This document shows positions 1 through 9,784 of a stretch of DNA of 64,000 nt, piece after piece (within the stretch, counting starts at the first letter, position 1; each line of letters opens with the position of its first letter). The position numbers were made by a program, and so were the translations under genes. The notes under the pieces are model-generated. The model was not told where the DNA came from. It did not search any database and saw only the letters and a program-made list of their open reading frames with translations. This DNA comes from Ramlibacter agri (GTDB taxonomy: Bacteria; Pseudomonadota; Gammaproteobacteria; Burkholderiales; Burkholderiaceae_C): positions 3,410,001 through 3,474,000 of the forward strand of contig NZ_JABBFX010000001.1 of NCBI RefSeq assembly GCF_012927085.1. Reading direction: 5' to 3'.

Positions 1-1298
1 GTTCGGTGTTCGGCGGGCGCATCGAGCCGCTGGCCAGCTGCCGCTTCTGGTGGCACCTGTTCAACCCCGAGGACGACGTCTTCACCTGCCCGCTCGGGCT
101 GCCGGCGCGGGCCCGCTTCCGCCAGGTGACGACCTTCTTCGACATCCCCGGCATGGCCGACCACGACGGCGCCCATTACCTGGGGCACGAGCAGACCACG
201 CTGACGGTCTGGCAGGACCTCGCGGCCAGCGCGCGCGGCAGCAAGCGCGCGGCGCCGGCGCAGCCGGCCAACCTGGCCGTGGCGCATCGCGCCGCCGTGC
301 AGCCCAAGCCGGTGGAGCTGAAGCAGAAGGCGGTGCTGGTGGGCGTGGCCGACTACGCCGACCCGGCCAACAAGCTCGATGGGCCGGTGAACGACGTCTT
401 CGCCGTCAGCGCCGCATTGCAGGAACTGGGCTTCCCGCCCGACGGCATCCGGGTGGTGCTGAACGATCGCGCCACCGCCGAAGGCATCCGCGAGCGCCTC
501 AAGTGGCTGCTGCAGGAGGCGCAGGAGGGCGACCAGCTGTTCTTCTTCTTCGCCGGCCACGGCGCGCAGGTGCCGGGCTATGGCCGCGATTCGGAAGTCG
601 ACCGGCTCGACGAATGCCTGGTGCCCTACGACTTCGACTGGACCCGCGGCCAGGGCATCAGCGACGACGAACTGGCCGCGCTCTATGGCCAGCTGCCCTA
701 CAAATGCCAGTTCACCATCATGCTGGACTGCTGCCATGCGGGCGGGATGACGCGCGGCGGCCTGAAGGCGCGCGGGCTGGCGCCGCCGGACGACATCCGC
801 CATCGCATGCTGCGCTGGGACCGGACCAGCCAGATGTGGCTGCCGCGCGAGCAACTGGCCAGCCCTACGGCGGCCGAGGAGAAGAAGGTGGCCCGGGCGG
901 CGGACCGCGCATCGTGGCTGGGCGAAAGCGGCAGCGTGCGTCGCATCGGCCGCGGCACCAGCCTGTGGGCGCCGAGCGCGCGTGCCTACGGCGCGGCGAA
1001 GACGGCCAACCGGCACGCGGGCCCTTACGTGCCGATGATGCTGGAGGCCTGCGGCGAGAACCAGCTGGCCTACGAGTACCGGCATGGCGTCACCGCCTTC
1101 GGCGCCTTTACCTACAGCCTGGTCAGCGTGCTGCACCAGGTGGCGCGCGAGCAGAAGAAGCCGCGCCTGAGCTTCGAGCAGCTGATCGCGCGCACCGGCA
1201 AGCGCATCGCCACCGTCGTGCCCGAGCCGCAGCAACCGCAACTGCACTGCGCCTCCGCGCGCCGCAAGGACCTGATCCCCGGTTTATCCCCGCTCTAG
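1..1298 (+). CDS. alpha/beta-hydrolase-caspase fusion protein (C-terminal part)
   Basis: The gene runs in from the left edge, so its true start is not visible. The first 75 or so residues look like the tail of a serine lipase/esterase: an NPEDD stretch that could hold the catalytic acid, then DHDGAHYLGH with the likely catalytic histidine. After a linker comes a caspase-like (peptidase C14, metacaspase type) domain. Its catalytic histidine is in FFAGHGAQ (codon 558-560) and its catalytic cysteine in LDCCHAGG (codon 732-734). A stop is at 1296-1298, and a metallopeptidase gene starts 9 bases later, so the two are probably co-transcribed. Bacterial caspase-like enzymes cleave after basic residues in most studied cases; the substrate here is unknown. 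The hydrolase assignment rests on a short tail and is less sure than the caspase one. Confidence 0.8.
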   Translation, partial: SVFGGRIEPLASCRFWWHLFNPEDDVFTCPLGLPARARFRQVTTFFDIPGMADHDGAHYLGHEQTTLTVWQDLAASARGSKRAAPAQPANLAVAHRAAVQPKPVELKQKAVLVGVADYADPANKLDGPVNDVFAVSAALQELGFPPDGIRVVLNDRATAEGIRERLKWLLQEAQEGDQLFFFFAGHGAQVPGYGRDSEVDRLDECLVPYDFDWTRGQGISDDELAALYGQLPYKCQFTIMLDCCHAGGMTRGGLKARGLAPPDDIRHRMLRWDRTSQMWLPREQLASPTAAEEKKVARAADRASWLGESGSVRRIGRGTSLWAPSARAYGAAKTANRHAGPYVPMMLEACGENQLAYEYRHGVTAFGAFTYSLVSVLHQVAREQKKPRLSFEQLIARTGKRIATVVPEPQQPQLHCASARRKDLIPGLSPL

Positions 1299-1307
1299 GA
1301 GAGCACC

Positions 1308-2408
1308 ATGGCCCGCAAGAAGACAGCTGCCGAAACCGGCGCGTACCTGGCCCAGGCAGCCCGCAAGCACCGCTTCTGCGCGGTGGAATATCCCAAGGGC
1401 ATGCAGCCCGGCGGCGCGCCCATCAAGGACGAACGAACGCGCCTCCTGCGCGAGACCCAATACAAGTGGCTCAATGGGACGAAGCTGCGCTACTGGTTCT
1501 TCCCGAAACCCAAGGCCTGGGCCGGCAGCGACGCCGACCGCAACGTGGTGCGCCAGGCCTTCGCCGCCTGGAAGGCGCTGGGCATCGGTCTGGACTTCGA
1601 GGAGGTGCAGGCCAGGGAACAGGCCGACGTGCGCATCGCCTTCCTCGATGGCGATGGTTCCTGGTCCTACATCGGCACCGACGTCCTTACCAAGCGCGAC
1701 GACCCGCGCACCATGAACTTCGGCTGGAGCCTCACCGAGGACCTGGCCGAGGGCATGGACACCGCGCTGCACGAGATCGGCCACACGCTGGGCTTCCCGC
1801 ACGAGCACCAGAACCCCTTTGCCGGCATCGTCTGGAACGAGGCCGCCGTCTACAAGACGCTGGGGGCGCCGCCCAACAACTGGAGCAAGGCGACCACCCG
1901 GCACAACATCATCGACAAGCTGCAGGCCGACAAGGTGCAGGGCTCGTCCTGGGACCCGAACTCGGTGATGCACTATCCCTTCGAGGCGGGGCTGATCGTG
2001 GAGCCGAAGAAGTACGCCAAGGGCCTCACGCCCAAGGGCGGGCTGTCGGCGCGCGACCGCAAGTGGGCGCGCGGCTTCTACCCGCCGGTCAAGGCGCAGG
2101 CGGCCAAGGAGCTGCAGCCCTTCAAGGCCAATGCGCTGTACCTGGCGACGGGCCAGCAGGCGGACTTCCGCTTCAAGCCGATCGAGACGCGCGACTACGA
2201 GTTCCGCACCTTCGGTGAGGCCGATGCGCTGATGGCGCTCTATGCGCAGGCGAAACCGGCGGGCAAGCCGCTGGCGCAGGAGGACGACGGCGGCACGGAG
2301 GACAACGCCCACCTCAAGGTGCACCTGGCCGCGGGCCAGGAATACGTGCTGCGGCTGCGGCTGCGCTACGCGAAGCAGCCGGGGCAGGCCGCCGTCATGG
2401 TCTGGTGA
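1308..2408 (+). CDS. astacin-like (M12A) zinc metallopeptidase
   Basis: Predicted zinc endopeptidase. The signature HEIGHTLGFPH gives zinc ligands H155, H159 and H165 with the general base E156, and a Met-turn SVMHY follows at M221, the arrangement of astacins and related metzincins. Residues about 285-366 form a separate C-terminal region with many charged residues, possibly a small beta-sandwich. No signal peptide is visible: the N-terminus is lysine-rich (MARKKTAAE), so export would need another route, or the enzyme acts inside the cell. ATG at 1308 is preceded by AGGAG. It follows the caspase fusion gene by 9 bases, suggesting one transcript and a joint proteolytic role, which is inference. 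Confidence 0.85.
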   Translation: MARKKTAAETGAYLAQAARKHRFCAVEYPKGMQPGGAPIKDERTRLLRETQYKWLNGTKLRYWFFPKPKAWAGSDADRNVVRQAFAAWKALGIGLDFEEVQAREQADVRIAFLDGDGSWSYIGTDVLTKRDDPRTMNFGWSLTEDLAEGMDTALHEIGHTLGFPHEHQNPFAGIVWNEAAVYKTLGAPPNNWSKATTRHNIIDKLQADKVQGSSWDPNSVMHYPFEAGLIVEPKKYAKGLTPKGGLSARDRKWARGFYPPVKAQAAKELQPFKANALYLATGQQADFRFKPIETRDYEFRTFGEADALMALYAQAKPAGKPLAQEDDGGTEDNAHLKVHLAAGQEYVLRLRLRYAKQPGQAAVMVW

Positions 2409-2411
2409 TGA

Positions 2412-3386
2412 TCAATCGATCGTGATGTGCGCGCGCTGGGCCACGGCTTTGAACGTGGCCATCTCGTCGCGGATCATCTCGCGCAGCACGTCGGGGCCGA
2501 GCAGCACGGGCTCCATGCCCGCCGTCGTCACGATCTTGCGCACTTCGGGGTCCGCCATCACGGCGGCCAGCTCGTGGTTCAGGCGCGTGAGCACGGCGTC
2601 GGGCGTGCGCGCCGGCGCGGCGATGGCGTACCAGCTCACGATCGAAGCCTTGCCGATCTTCGCTTCGGCATAGGTCGGCACCTCGGGCAGCAGCGCGGCG
2701 CGCAGTTCGCCGGTGACGGCCAGCGCGCGCAGCTTGCCGGCCTTGACGTGCGGCGCGGCGGAGGCCACCGTGTCGAAGCCGAGCGGGATCTCGCCGGCGA
2801 TCAGCGCCGTCAGCATCGGGGCGCCGCCCTTGTACGGCACCGGATTCAGCCTGGTCTGCGTCGCCTCGGCCAGCATCGCGCCGGCCAGGTGCGGGCCGGA
2901 GCCGCTGCCGAAGGTGCCGAACATCAGGCCGTTGGCGTCGCCGCGGGCGCGCTGCAGCAGGTCGGCCACCGAGTTGATGCCGGAGTTCGCGCCCGTCAGC
3001 ATCACCAGCGGCGCCTTGGCGACGACCGCCACCTGCGCAAAGCTTTCCAGCGGGTCGTAGGGCAGGCCGGGCTTCAGCGCTGGCAGGATGGAATAGGTGG
3101 ACGAGCCGGAGAGCAGCAGCGTGTAGCCGTCCGGCGCGGCACGGGCCACGGCCGCTGCGCCGATGGCGGTGGAGGCGCCGGGCTTGTTGTCGATCACGAC
3201 CGGCTGGCCCAGGCGCGGCGCGAGCTTGGTCGCGATGATGCGGGCCACGATGTCGGTGCCGCCGCCGGGCGGGAAGGGCACGACCAGGGTGACGGGATGC
3301 GTGGGCCAGGCCTGCGCGAGCGCGGGGGCGCTGGCGAAGGTCATGCAGGCGGCGGCGAGGACGAGCAGGGAACGCAGGGACTTCAT
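2412..3386 (-). CDS. Bug-family tripartite tricarboxylate transporter substrate-binding protein
   Basis: Periplasmic solute-binding protein of the Bug (TctC) family, which captures small carboxylates or aromatic acids for TTT-type transporters. A clear signal peptide ends in ALAQA near residue 25, followed by the family pattern [21 protein letters not shown] and IDNKPGA. At 324 residues it has the usual length. No TctA/TctB membrane genes lie beside it, which is common because Burkholderiales carry very many orphan Bug genes. It lies 26 bases downstream of the M20 peptidase on the same strand and is probably co-transcribed with it. The ligand cannot be told from sequence. Confidence 0.92.
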   Translation of the reverse strand: MKSLRSLLVLAAACMTFASAPALAQAWPTHPVTLVVPFPPGGGTDIVARIIATKLAPRLGQPVVIDNKPGASTAIGAAAVARAAPDGYTLLLSGSSTYSILPALKPGLPYDPLESFAQVAVVAKAPLVMLTGANSGINSVADLLQRARGDANGLMFGTFGSGSGPHLAGAMLAEATQTRLNPVPYKGGAPMLTALIAGEIPLGFDTVASAAPHVKAGKLRALAVTGELRAALLPEVPTYAEAKIGKASIVSWYAIAAPARTPDAVLTRLNHELAAVMADPEVRKIVTTAGMEPVLLGPDVLREMIRDEMATFKAVAQRAHITID

Positions 3387-3412
3387 GGGATCGTGTGGAA
3401 AGGCGAAACGAT

Positions 3413-4816
3413 TCAGGCGGCGCGGGCCGCGCGCACGGCGGCTCCGGTCTCGCCCAGGTCCCAGAACAGGCCGGCCATCAGCGCCAGGCCTTCACGGGCG
3501 ACCGGCGCCAGCAGGTGTTCGTTGGGCGCGTGCTGCGCGCATGCGGGGTAGGAATGCGGCACCCACAAGGTGGGCAGGCCCAGCGTGTTGGCGAAGATGT
3601 CGTTGGGCAGCGAGCCGCCCAGGTTGGGCAGCAGGGCCGGGCGCTTGCCGGTGCTGCGCTGGATCGACTCCAGCGCCCAGCGCACCCACGGGTCTTCCGG
3701 GTCGAGGCGCGTTGCCGCGCCGCTGGCGCCGGTGTGGATCTCCACCGCCTGGAAGCCGTGCGCATCGAGATGGGCGCGCAGCGCCGGCACGATGTCTTCC
3801 ACCGCGGTGCCGACGACGAAGCGCATCTGGCAGAACACGCGCGCGCTGCCCGGGATGGCGCCCACGGGCTGGGCCGGGTTGCCGGCCACCATGGCCAGGA
3901 TCTCGATGCTGTTCCAGCCGATCACGCGCTCGGCGGGCGTGAGCCCGGGCTCGCCCCAATCGGCGTCGACGGCCGGATCGTCCGCGTCGCCGCCGACCTG
4001 GATGTCGGCCAGCGCGCGGCGCACGGGCTCCGGCACCTCGCGCGGGCGCAGCGCGTCGACGAGGATGCGGCCGCGCGGACCGACCAGCGATGCGACGGCA
4101 TTGGCCAGCACGATGCCGGGGTTGGCCAACAGGCCGCCCCAGTTACCGGAGTGATAGGCGCGCTCGCGGCAGTTCAGGCGCAGTTCGAAATTGAGCGCGC
4201 CGCGGGAGCCGAGGAAGAGAGTGGGCCGCGCGGCCTGCACCCGCGGGCCGTCGCTGGCCAGGAACAGGTCGGCCTTCAAGGCTTCGCGCTGCTGTTCGCA
4301 AAATTCGCGCAGGCCGGGCGAGCCCTTTTCCTCGCCGGTTTCCACCAGCAGCTTGAGGTTGAAACCGAGCTGGCCGCCGCGCGCGGCGATCACCTGTTCC
4401 AGCGCCGCCAGGTTGACGGTGTGCTGGCCCTTGTTGTCGGCGGTGCCGCGGCCGTACCAGCGTTCGCCTTCGATGTGCAGGTCCCAGGGCGCGAGGCCTT
4501 CGCGCCACTGCGCGGCCTGGCCGCGCACCACGTCGCCGTGGGCGTACATCAGCACTGTGGGCAGGCCGGGCGCTTCGATACGTTCGGCCACGAGCAGCGG
4601 CAGGCCGGCGGCGACCGGGTTGTCATGCAGTTGCGAAGTGAAGCCGAGGGCGGCGAGCGAGGGCGCCATCTCCTCCTCGAGGTAGGCGCGCAGCACGGGC
4701 GCGCCTTGCGGTTCCTCGCTCTCGGAGGCGTAGCGCACGCGCCGCGCCAGGGTGGCGGCCAGCGCGCCGGAATCCAGCACGTCCTGCGCGCGCTGGATGG
4801 CAAGGGATCGGGTCAT
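3413..4816 (-). CDS. M20 family metallopeptidase (dipeptidase-like)
   Basis: Zinc-dependent exopeptidase or amidohydrolase of the M20 family, 467 residues. Visible family landmarks in order: YAHGDVV (first metal ligand), GTADNKGQ (bridging Asp), [10 protein letters not shown] (catalytic and metal glutamates), and a dimerisation-type lid domain in the middle. No signal peptide, so cytoplasmic. Family members hydrolyse dipeptides, N-acyl amino acids or carbamoyl compounds; the sequence does not decide which. It is followed on the same strand by the Bug binding protein, suggesting that the pair imports and breaks down one class of substrate, but that is inference. Confidence 0.92.
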   Translation of the reverse strand: MTRSLAIQRAQDVLDSGALAATLARRVRYASESEEPQGAPVLRAYLEEEMAPSLAALGFTSQLHDNPVAAGLPLLVAERIEAPGLPTVLMYAHGDVVRGQAAQWREGLAPWDLHIEGERWYGRGTADNKGQHTVNLAALEQVIAARGGQLGFNLKLLVETGEEKGSPGLREFCEQQREALKADLFLASDGPRVQAARPTLFLGSRGALNFELRLNCRERAYHSGNWGGLLANPGIVLANAVASLVGPRGRILVDALRPREVPEPVRRALADIQVGGDADDPAVDADWGEPGLTPAERVIGWNSIEILAMVAGNPAQPVGAIPGSARVFCQMRFVVGTAVEDIVPALRAHLDAHGFQAVEIHTGASGAATRLDPEDPWVRWALESIQRSTGKRPALLPNLGGSLPNDIFANTLGLPTLWVPHSYPACAQHAPNEHLLAPVAREGLALMAGLFWDLGETGAAVRAARAA

Positions 4817-4839
4817 GCGGGCGATTCTGCCCTAGCGAC

Positions 4840-6105
4840 CTACAGCACGTCCTTGATGAAGTAGGCCGCGTTGTCGTGCAGCTTGTGAAAGATGCTGCGC
4901 TTGCGCCATTGCTCCAGCTTCACCTCGCGTGCCCGCTGCACGTAGCGCTCGAAGATGCCGTCGAAGCGCGCGGCGATGCCGGCGTCGAGGATGCCCAGCG
5001 TGATCTCGTCGTTGGTGTCGAAGGAGCGGTCGTCGAAATTGGTCGAGCCCACCGCGGACCAGGCGCCGTCGATGGTCATGATCTTCTGGTGCAGCAAGGT
5101 GTGCGGGTACTCGAACAGGCGCACGCCGCTGCGCAGCATCGTCTCGAAGTGGCGGTGGCCGGCATGCTGCACCACCGGGCTATCGGAGCCGCTGGCCGCC
5201 GGCATCAGCACGCGGATGTCGACGCCGCGCTTGACGGCCTGCGCCATCGCCGCGATGGCTTCCACCTTGGGAATGAAGTAGGGGTTCTGGATCCAGATGC
5301 GCTTCCTGGCCAGGCACAGCGCGGTGTGGTGCAGCAGCTTGACCGCGGGCGCCGAGTTCTCGGGCTTGACGAAGGCGGCGTGGATGGGGATGTCGCCCAC
5401 CTTGTGCAGCACCGGGAACACCTCCTCGCCCACGAACACCTCGCCGGTTTCGCCGGTCCAGTTCTCGCTGAAGGCGCCCTGGATGCTGTGCACGATGGGC
5501 CCGTGCAGCCAGACGCTGACGTCGGAGAAGTGCTGGCCGTCCTCGGCGTTGCCCAGCCAGTCGTCGACGATGCAGTGGCCGCCGACGAAAGCCTCCTTGC
5601 CGTCGATGACGCACAGCTTGCGGTGGTCGCGGTCGTTCAGCACGCCGATGGTATAGATCGAGCGCTTGTGGAAGAACTTGACCTTGCAGCCGGCCTCGCG
5701 CAGCCGCGCCAGGGTGTCGTTCTGCAGCTTCTTGGAGCCCTGCGCGTCGAGCAGGATGCGCACCGTGACGCCGGCCCGCGCGCGGTCCATGAAGGCGGCG
5801 GCCACGCGCGTGGCCAGCTGGCCGGGCTTCCAGAGGAAGGTCTCGAAGTGCACCGACTTCCGCGCGGCCAGGATGCGCGCGACGAGCACGTCGAAGAAGG
5901 CGCCGTTCTCCAGCACCTCGATGCTGTTGCCCTCCACCGAGGTGCTGAGCGACAGGCCGGACAGCGAGGGCATCAGCTGGTCGATGGTGGCGTCGCACTG
6001 CACGTGCAGGATCGGGCTGCGGTGGCGGCGGATGGACCAGATCACCAGCGCCAGGACGGCGCTGAGGGCGAGGGACAGCCAGACCCAGAGGTCGGAATCG
6101 AACAT
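4840..6105 (-). CDS. phospholipase D-superfamily cardiolipin synthase-like enzyme
   Basis: Membrane-bound phosphatidyl transferase with two HKD motifs: H161-K163-D168 (DHRKLCVID) and H339-K341-D346 (HQKIMTID), each followed by the expected glycine/serine-rich stretch. One N-terminal transmembrane helix spans residues 7-25. With 421 residues it matches ClsB/ClsC-like enzymes, slightly shorter than ClsA, which has two N-terminal helices. It probably makes cardiolipin from phosphatidylglycerol at the inner membrane. The ATG at 6105 was chosen because the helix starts right after it; the frame stays open upstream, but that part has no membrane or family features. Confidence 0.88.
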   Translation of the reverse strand: MFDSDLWVWLSLALSAVLALVIWSIRRHRSPILHVQCDATIDQLMPSLSGLSLSTSVEGNSIEVLENGAFFDVLVARILAARKSVHFETFLWKPGQLATRVAAAFMDRARAGVTVRILLDAQGSKKLQNDTLARLREAGCKVKFFHKRSIYTIGVLNDRDHRKLCVIDGKEAFVGGHCIVDDWLGNAEDGQHFSDVSVWLHGPIVHSIQGAFSENWTGETGEVFVGEEVFPVLHKVGDIPIHAAFVKPENSAPAVKLLHHTALCLARKRIWIQNPYFIPKVEAIAAMAQAVKRGVDIRVLMPAASGSDSPVVQHAGHRHFETMLRSGVRLFEYPHTLLHQKIMTIDGAWSAVGSTNFDDRSFDTNDEITLGILDAGIAARFDGIFERYVQRAREVKLEQWRKRSIFHKLHDNAAYFIKDVL

Positions 6106-6213
6106 GGCGGCGCGGTGAGCTCTTCCGTTTTTGGTCATTCTCCGGTCAGGCGGCGCCATCCGGGCTTGTCCGTAACCAGGTGTTCGCCACCGGCGCCTAG
6201 ACTGGCCCGCACC

Positions 6214-7278
6214 ATGCAAAGCCCATCGCCGCGCTTCGGCGCCGACTCCCTGCGTGACTTCGCCCGCAACCTGCTTGCTGCTGCCGGCATGCCCGACGAC
6301 AAGGCCGACGCCGTCGCCGGCATCCTGGTGCAGGGCGACCTGATGGGGCACACCACGCATGGCCTGCAACTGCTCGCGCCCTACCTGCGCGACATCGACG
6401 CGGGCAGCATGCGCGTGGACGGCGGCCCGCAGGTGGTGGCGGACGCGCCTGCCGCGCTCACCTGGGACGGCCGCCGGCTGCCCGGGCCCTGGCTGGTGCT
6501 GCAGGCGATGGAAGCGGCGGCCGAACGGGCGCGAACGATGGGCACTTGCACGGTCGTCATCCGGCGCAGCCACCACATCGCCAGCCTGGCCAGCTACCAC
6601 CTGCGCGCGACCGAGCAGGGCTTGCTGTTGCTGCTGGCCTGCTCCGATCCCAATGCCAGCAGCGTCGCGCCCTTCGGCGGGCTGGACCCGGTGTTCACGC
6701 CGAATCCGCTGTCTGCCGGCATCCCGGCACCGGGCCTGCCGATCGTCACCGACATCTCGACATCGACCACCACCAACGGCCTCACGAACCGGCTGCAACA
6801 GGAAGGCGGCAAGCTGCCGGCGCCCTGGCTCATCGATGGCGAAGGCCGGCCCAGCGACGACCCGGGCGTGCTGTTCCGGGAACCCAAGGGCACGATCCTG
6901 CCGCTCGGTGGCCTGGATTCGGGGCACAAGGGTTATGGCCTGTCACTGCTGGTGGAGGCGCTGACCGGTGGCCTCGCCGGCCACGGGCGCGCGGATCCGA
7001 AGGAGGGCTGGGGCGCCACGGTGCTCCTGCAGGTGATGGACCCGCAGCGCTTTGCGGGCAGCGAAGCCTTCCTGCGCCAGACCGGCGAGTTGGTGCGGCA
7101 ATGCCATGCCTCGCGCCCGGCCCGGGCCGGCCGGCCGGTGCGCTTGCCGGGCGAGCAAGGCTTTGCTCTGGCCGAAACGCAGCGCCGCGAGGGCGTGGCG
7201 CTGCATCCGGGGATCGTGGATGCGTTGCGGCCGTGGGCGGAGAAGCTGCGGGTCGAGATTCCCGGCGCCCTGGCGTAG
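6214..7278 (+). CDS. Ldh-family NAD(P)-dependent malate/lactate-type dehydrogenase
   Basis: Oxidoreductase of the Ldh2/MDH2/YlbC family, which is unrelated to classical lactate dehydrogenase and reduces 2-oxo acids with NAD(P)H. Visible family features are GHTTHGLQLL near residue 50, the SHHIASLASYHL segment with the conserved histidine near residue 125, and the GLDSGHKGYGLSLLVE segment in the C-terminal half. Length is 354 residues, normal for the family. It is divergent from the cardiolipin synthase-like gene, with 108 bases between them. The substrate could be malate, lactate, ureidoglycolate or a proline derivative; context gives no help. Confidence 0.88.
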   Translation: MQSPSPRFGADSLRDFARNLLAAAGMPDDKADAVAGILVQGDLMGHTTHGLQLLAPYLRDIDAGSMRVDGGPQVVADAPAALTWDGRRLPGPWLVLQAMEAAAERARTMGTCTVVIRRSHHIASLASYHLRATEQGLLLLLACSDPNASSVAPFGGLDPVFTPNPLSAGIPAPGLPIVTDISTSTTTNGLTNRLQQEGGKLPAPWLIDGEGRPSDDPGVLFREPKGTILPLGGLDSGHKGYGLSLLVEALTGGLAGHGRADPKEGWGATVLLQVMDPQRFAGSEAFLRQTGELVRQCHASRPARAGRPVRLPGEQGFALAETQRREGVALHPGIVDALRPWAEKLRVEIPGALA

Positions 7279-7292
7279 CCGACAATCCGGGC

Positions 7293-7652
7293 ATGAAAAA
7301 CCGCCCCACCGGCGGCCTGGTGTATTCCACCGAGGGCGGGCGCATGTGCCCGGCCTGCCGCCGCCCCATCGCCCAGTGCACCTGCCGCACCGCCCTCCAG
7401 CCGCCGCCCGGCGACGGCATCGTCCGCGTGCTGCGGGAAACCAAGGGTCGCGGGGGCAAGGCGGTGACCGTGGTGCGCGGCGTACCGGTGGACGCCGGCG
7501 CTTTGCTGAAACTGGGGCAGGACCTGAAAGCCGCCTGCGGTACCGGCGGCACCGTCAAGGACGGCACGATCGAAGTCCAGGGCGACCACGTGGAGAAGGT
7601 CATCGCCTTGCTGCAGCAGCGCGGTTACCAGGTCAAAAGGGCCGGCGGCTAG
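7293..7652 (+). CDS. SUI1/YciH-family translation initiation factor-like protein
   Basis: Small 119-residue protein. The N-terminal segment GGLVYSTEGGRMC carries a CPAC...CTC cysteine cluster (possible zinc knuckle), and the C-terminal half is a SUI1/eIF1 fold with the family stretch GRGGKAVTVVRG and ACGTGGTVKDGTIEVQGDH. Bacterial homologues (YciH) bind the 30S subunit and affect initiation fidelity, at least in E. coli. It lies 14 bases after the Ldh-type gene on the same strand and may share its transcript. Confidence 0.92.
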   Translation: MKNRPTGGLVYSTEGGRMCPACRRPIAQCTCRTALQPPPGDGIVRVLRETKGRGGKAVTVVRGVPVDAGALLKLGQDLKAACGTGGTVKDGTIEVQGDHVEKVIALLQQRGYQVKRAGG

Positions 7653-7750
7653 GCGGTTACAGCACGGACGCAGTAGCAGGTTAGGCTTATGGGTTGGCCC
7701 GGCCCGTTTTCCGTACGGCTGAGCCTGGACCCTGACTGGATTTGCTTCGC

Positions 7751-9784
7751 ATGATTCCTGCCCTCGCGCAGGCCCGCGCCTGGGCCGCCGAACGCTGGCA
7801 CCGCTTCGCGGCGTGGGTGCGCCTGCACCCCGCGCTCGCCGCCCTGATCCTCCCCGCTCTCGTGCTGGCCTACGTGCTGGTGCTGATCCCGTTCACGCCC
7901 GGCATCTCCGACCTGCGCAAGGCCAAGTCCGAAGTGCCCACGGTGGTGCTGTCGGCCGACGGCGTCGTGCTGGCCGAATACAAGCGCCTGAACCGCGAGT
8001 GGGTGCCGCTGGAGCGCATCTCGCCCTATGTGATCGATGCGCTGATCGCCACCGAGGACCACCGCTTCTACGAGCACCACGGGCTGGACCTGCGGCGCAC
8101 GGTGGGCGCGCTGTGGGCGACGCTGCGCGGCGGCCGCCAGGGCGGCTCCACGATCACGCAGCAGCTCGCGCGCAACATGTTTCCCGAGGAGATCGGCCGC
8201 GCGCCCACCCTCAACCGCAAGGTGAAGGAGGCGATCACCGCGCTGAAGATCGAGTCGATCTACTCCAAGAAGGAGATCCTCGAGACCTACCTCAACACGG
8301 TCCCCTTCCTGTACAACGCGTTCGGCATCGAGATGGCCGCGCGCACCTATTTCGACCGCTCGGCCGACCAGCTGGACGTGCTGCAGGCAGCCACCCTGAT
8401 CGGCATGCTGAAGGGCACGGCCTACTACAACCCGGTGCTGAACCCGGACCGCGCGGTGGACCGCCGCAACACGGTGCTGGCGCAGATGGCCAAGCGCGGC
8501 AAGCTGACGCCCGCGCGCGCCGAGGCGCTGGCGGCGCAGCCGATGCGGCTCGATTTCGAGCGCCAGCCGGAGCAGGTGGGCATCGCCCCGCACCTGGCGC
8601 AGACCTTGCGCAAGTGGCTGATCGCCTGGGCCGACCGCGAGGACTACGACATCTACGCCGACGGCCTGGTGGTGCACACGACCATCGACTCGCGGTTGCA
8701 GCGCGCCGCCAACCAGGCGGTGGCGCGCCAGCTGCGGCCGCTGCAGGACATCGTCGACCGCTCGCGCGGGCGCGGCGACGACAAGCTGGCCTTGCAGGCC
8801 GGTTTCCTGGCACTGGACCCGCGCACGGCGCAGGTGCGCGCCTGGGTCGGCAGCCCCGATTTCGCCAGCGAGCCCTTCGACCACGTGAACCAGGCGCGGC
8901 GCCAGCCGGGTTCCACTTTCAAGCCCTTCGTCTACGGCGCGGCGTTCGAGCAGGGCATGAGCCCGGACGACACCTTCCTCGACCAGCAGCTGCAGATCCG
9001 CGACGGCAAGTCCGTGTGGAGTCCCAGCGACCCGGAGCCGCCGACCAACCAGCCCATGAGCTTGCGTGACGGCCTCGTGCATTCGCGCAACCGCATCACG
9101 GCGCAGGTGATGCAGAAGGTCGGGCCGCCGCGCGTGGCCGAACTCGCCTACCAGCTGGGCGTGCGCGAAAGCAAGCTCGATCCCGTGCCTTCGCTGGCGC
9201 TGGGCACCAGCCCGGTGACCCTGCGCGAGATGGTCTCGGCCTACGGCACGCTCGCCAACAACGGCCGCTACATCGGCGAGCCGCAGGTGGTGACGCGGGT
9301 GGAGGACCGCAAGGGCACTCTGCTCATGAGCTTCGCCGCGCCCAAGCCGCAGCAGGTGATGCAGAAGCCGCTGGCCTTGAAGCTGGTCAACGTCATGCGC
9401 GGCGTGGTGGACGAGGGCACCGGCACTGCGATCCGCTCGCGCTGGGGCATCCAGGCCGACGTGGCCGGCAAGACCGGCACCACGCAGGAGAACACCGACG
9501 GCTGGTTCATCCTGATGCACCCGCAGCTGGTAGCCGGCGCCTGGGTCGGCTTCGACGACGCCCGCATCGCCATGGGCGACAGCTGGGGACCGGGAGCGCG
9601 CAGCGCCTTGCCGATCGTGGGCGACTTCTTCACCCAGGCGCTGCGCATGCACGCCGTCGACAGCCGGGTGGAATTCGACATCCCGCGGCCGAAGCCGAGG
9701 CCGCGCGAGCCCACGAGCCCGGGCGACGCCATGCAGGGCGTGATCAACGACCTGCTGGGGCGGCTGATGAAAATGATCCAGTGA
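7751..9784 (+). CDS. class A penicillin-binding protein (glycosyltransferase/transpeptidase)
   Basis: Bifunctional peptidoglycan synthase of the inner membrane, 677 residues. One transmembrane helix lies at about residues 29-53. The GT51 glycosyltransferase domain shows TEDHRFYEHHG and GGSTITQQLARN. The transpeptidase domain has the serine nucleophile in S388-T-F-K391 and the KTGTT motif near residue 575. It is shorter than typical PBP1A (about 770-850 residues) and lacks a long tail. A TTG lies three codons upstream, but ATG at 7751 is preferred. Its last 41 bases overlap the convergent exonuclease gene. Homologues are annotated as PBP1A family; it may be a second, auxiliary copy. Confidence 0.93.
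   Translation: MIPALAQARAWAAERWHRFAAWVRLHPALAALILPALVLAYVLVLIPFTPGISDLRKAKSEVPTVVLSADGVVLAEYKRLNREWVPLERISPYVIDALIATEDHRFYEHHGLDLRRTVGALWATLRGGRQGGSTITQQLARNMFPEEIGRAPTLNRKVKEAITALKIESIYSKKEILETYLNTVPFLYNAFGIEMAARTYFDRSADQLDVLQAATLIGMLKGTAYYNPVLNPDRAVDRRNTVLAQMAKRGKLTPARAEALAAQPMRLDFERQPEQVGIAPHLAQTLRKWLIAWADREDYDIYADGLVVHTTIDSRLQRAANQAVARQLRPLQDIVDRSRGRGDDKLALQAGFLALDPRTAQVRAWVGSPDFASEPFDHVNQARRQPGSTFKPFVYGAAFEQGMSPDDTFLDQQLQIRDGKSVWSPSDPEPPTNQPMSLRDGLVHSRNRITAQVMQKVGPPRVAELAYQLGVRESKLDPVPSLALGTSPVTLREMVSAYGTLANNGRYIGEPQVVTRVEDRKGTLLMSFAAPKPQQVMQKPLALKLVNVMRGVVDEGTGTAIRSRWGIQADVAGKTGTTQENTDGWFILMHPQLVAGAWVGFDDARIAMGDSWGPGARSALPIVGDFFTQALRMHAVDSRVEFDIPRPKPRPREPTSPGDAMQGVINDLLGRLMKMIQ

Noticed and set aside
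4876..6213. Open frame running against the cardiolipin synthase-like gene into the Ldh gene
   Set aside because: Only the part from 6214 onward shows protein family features; the earlier part is the antisense of an HKD enzyme.
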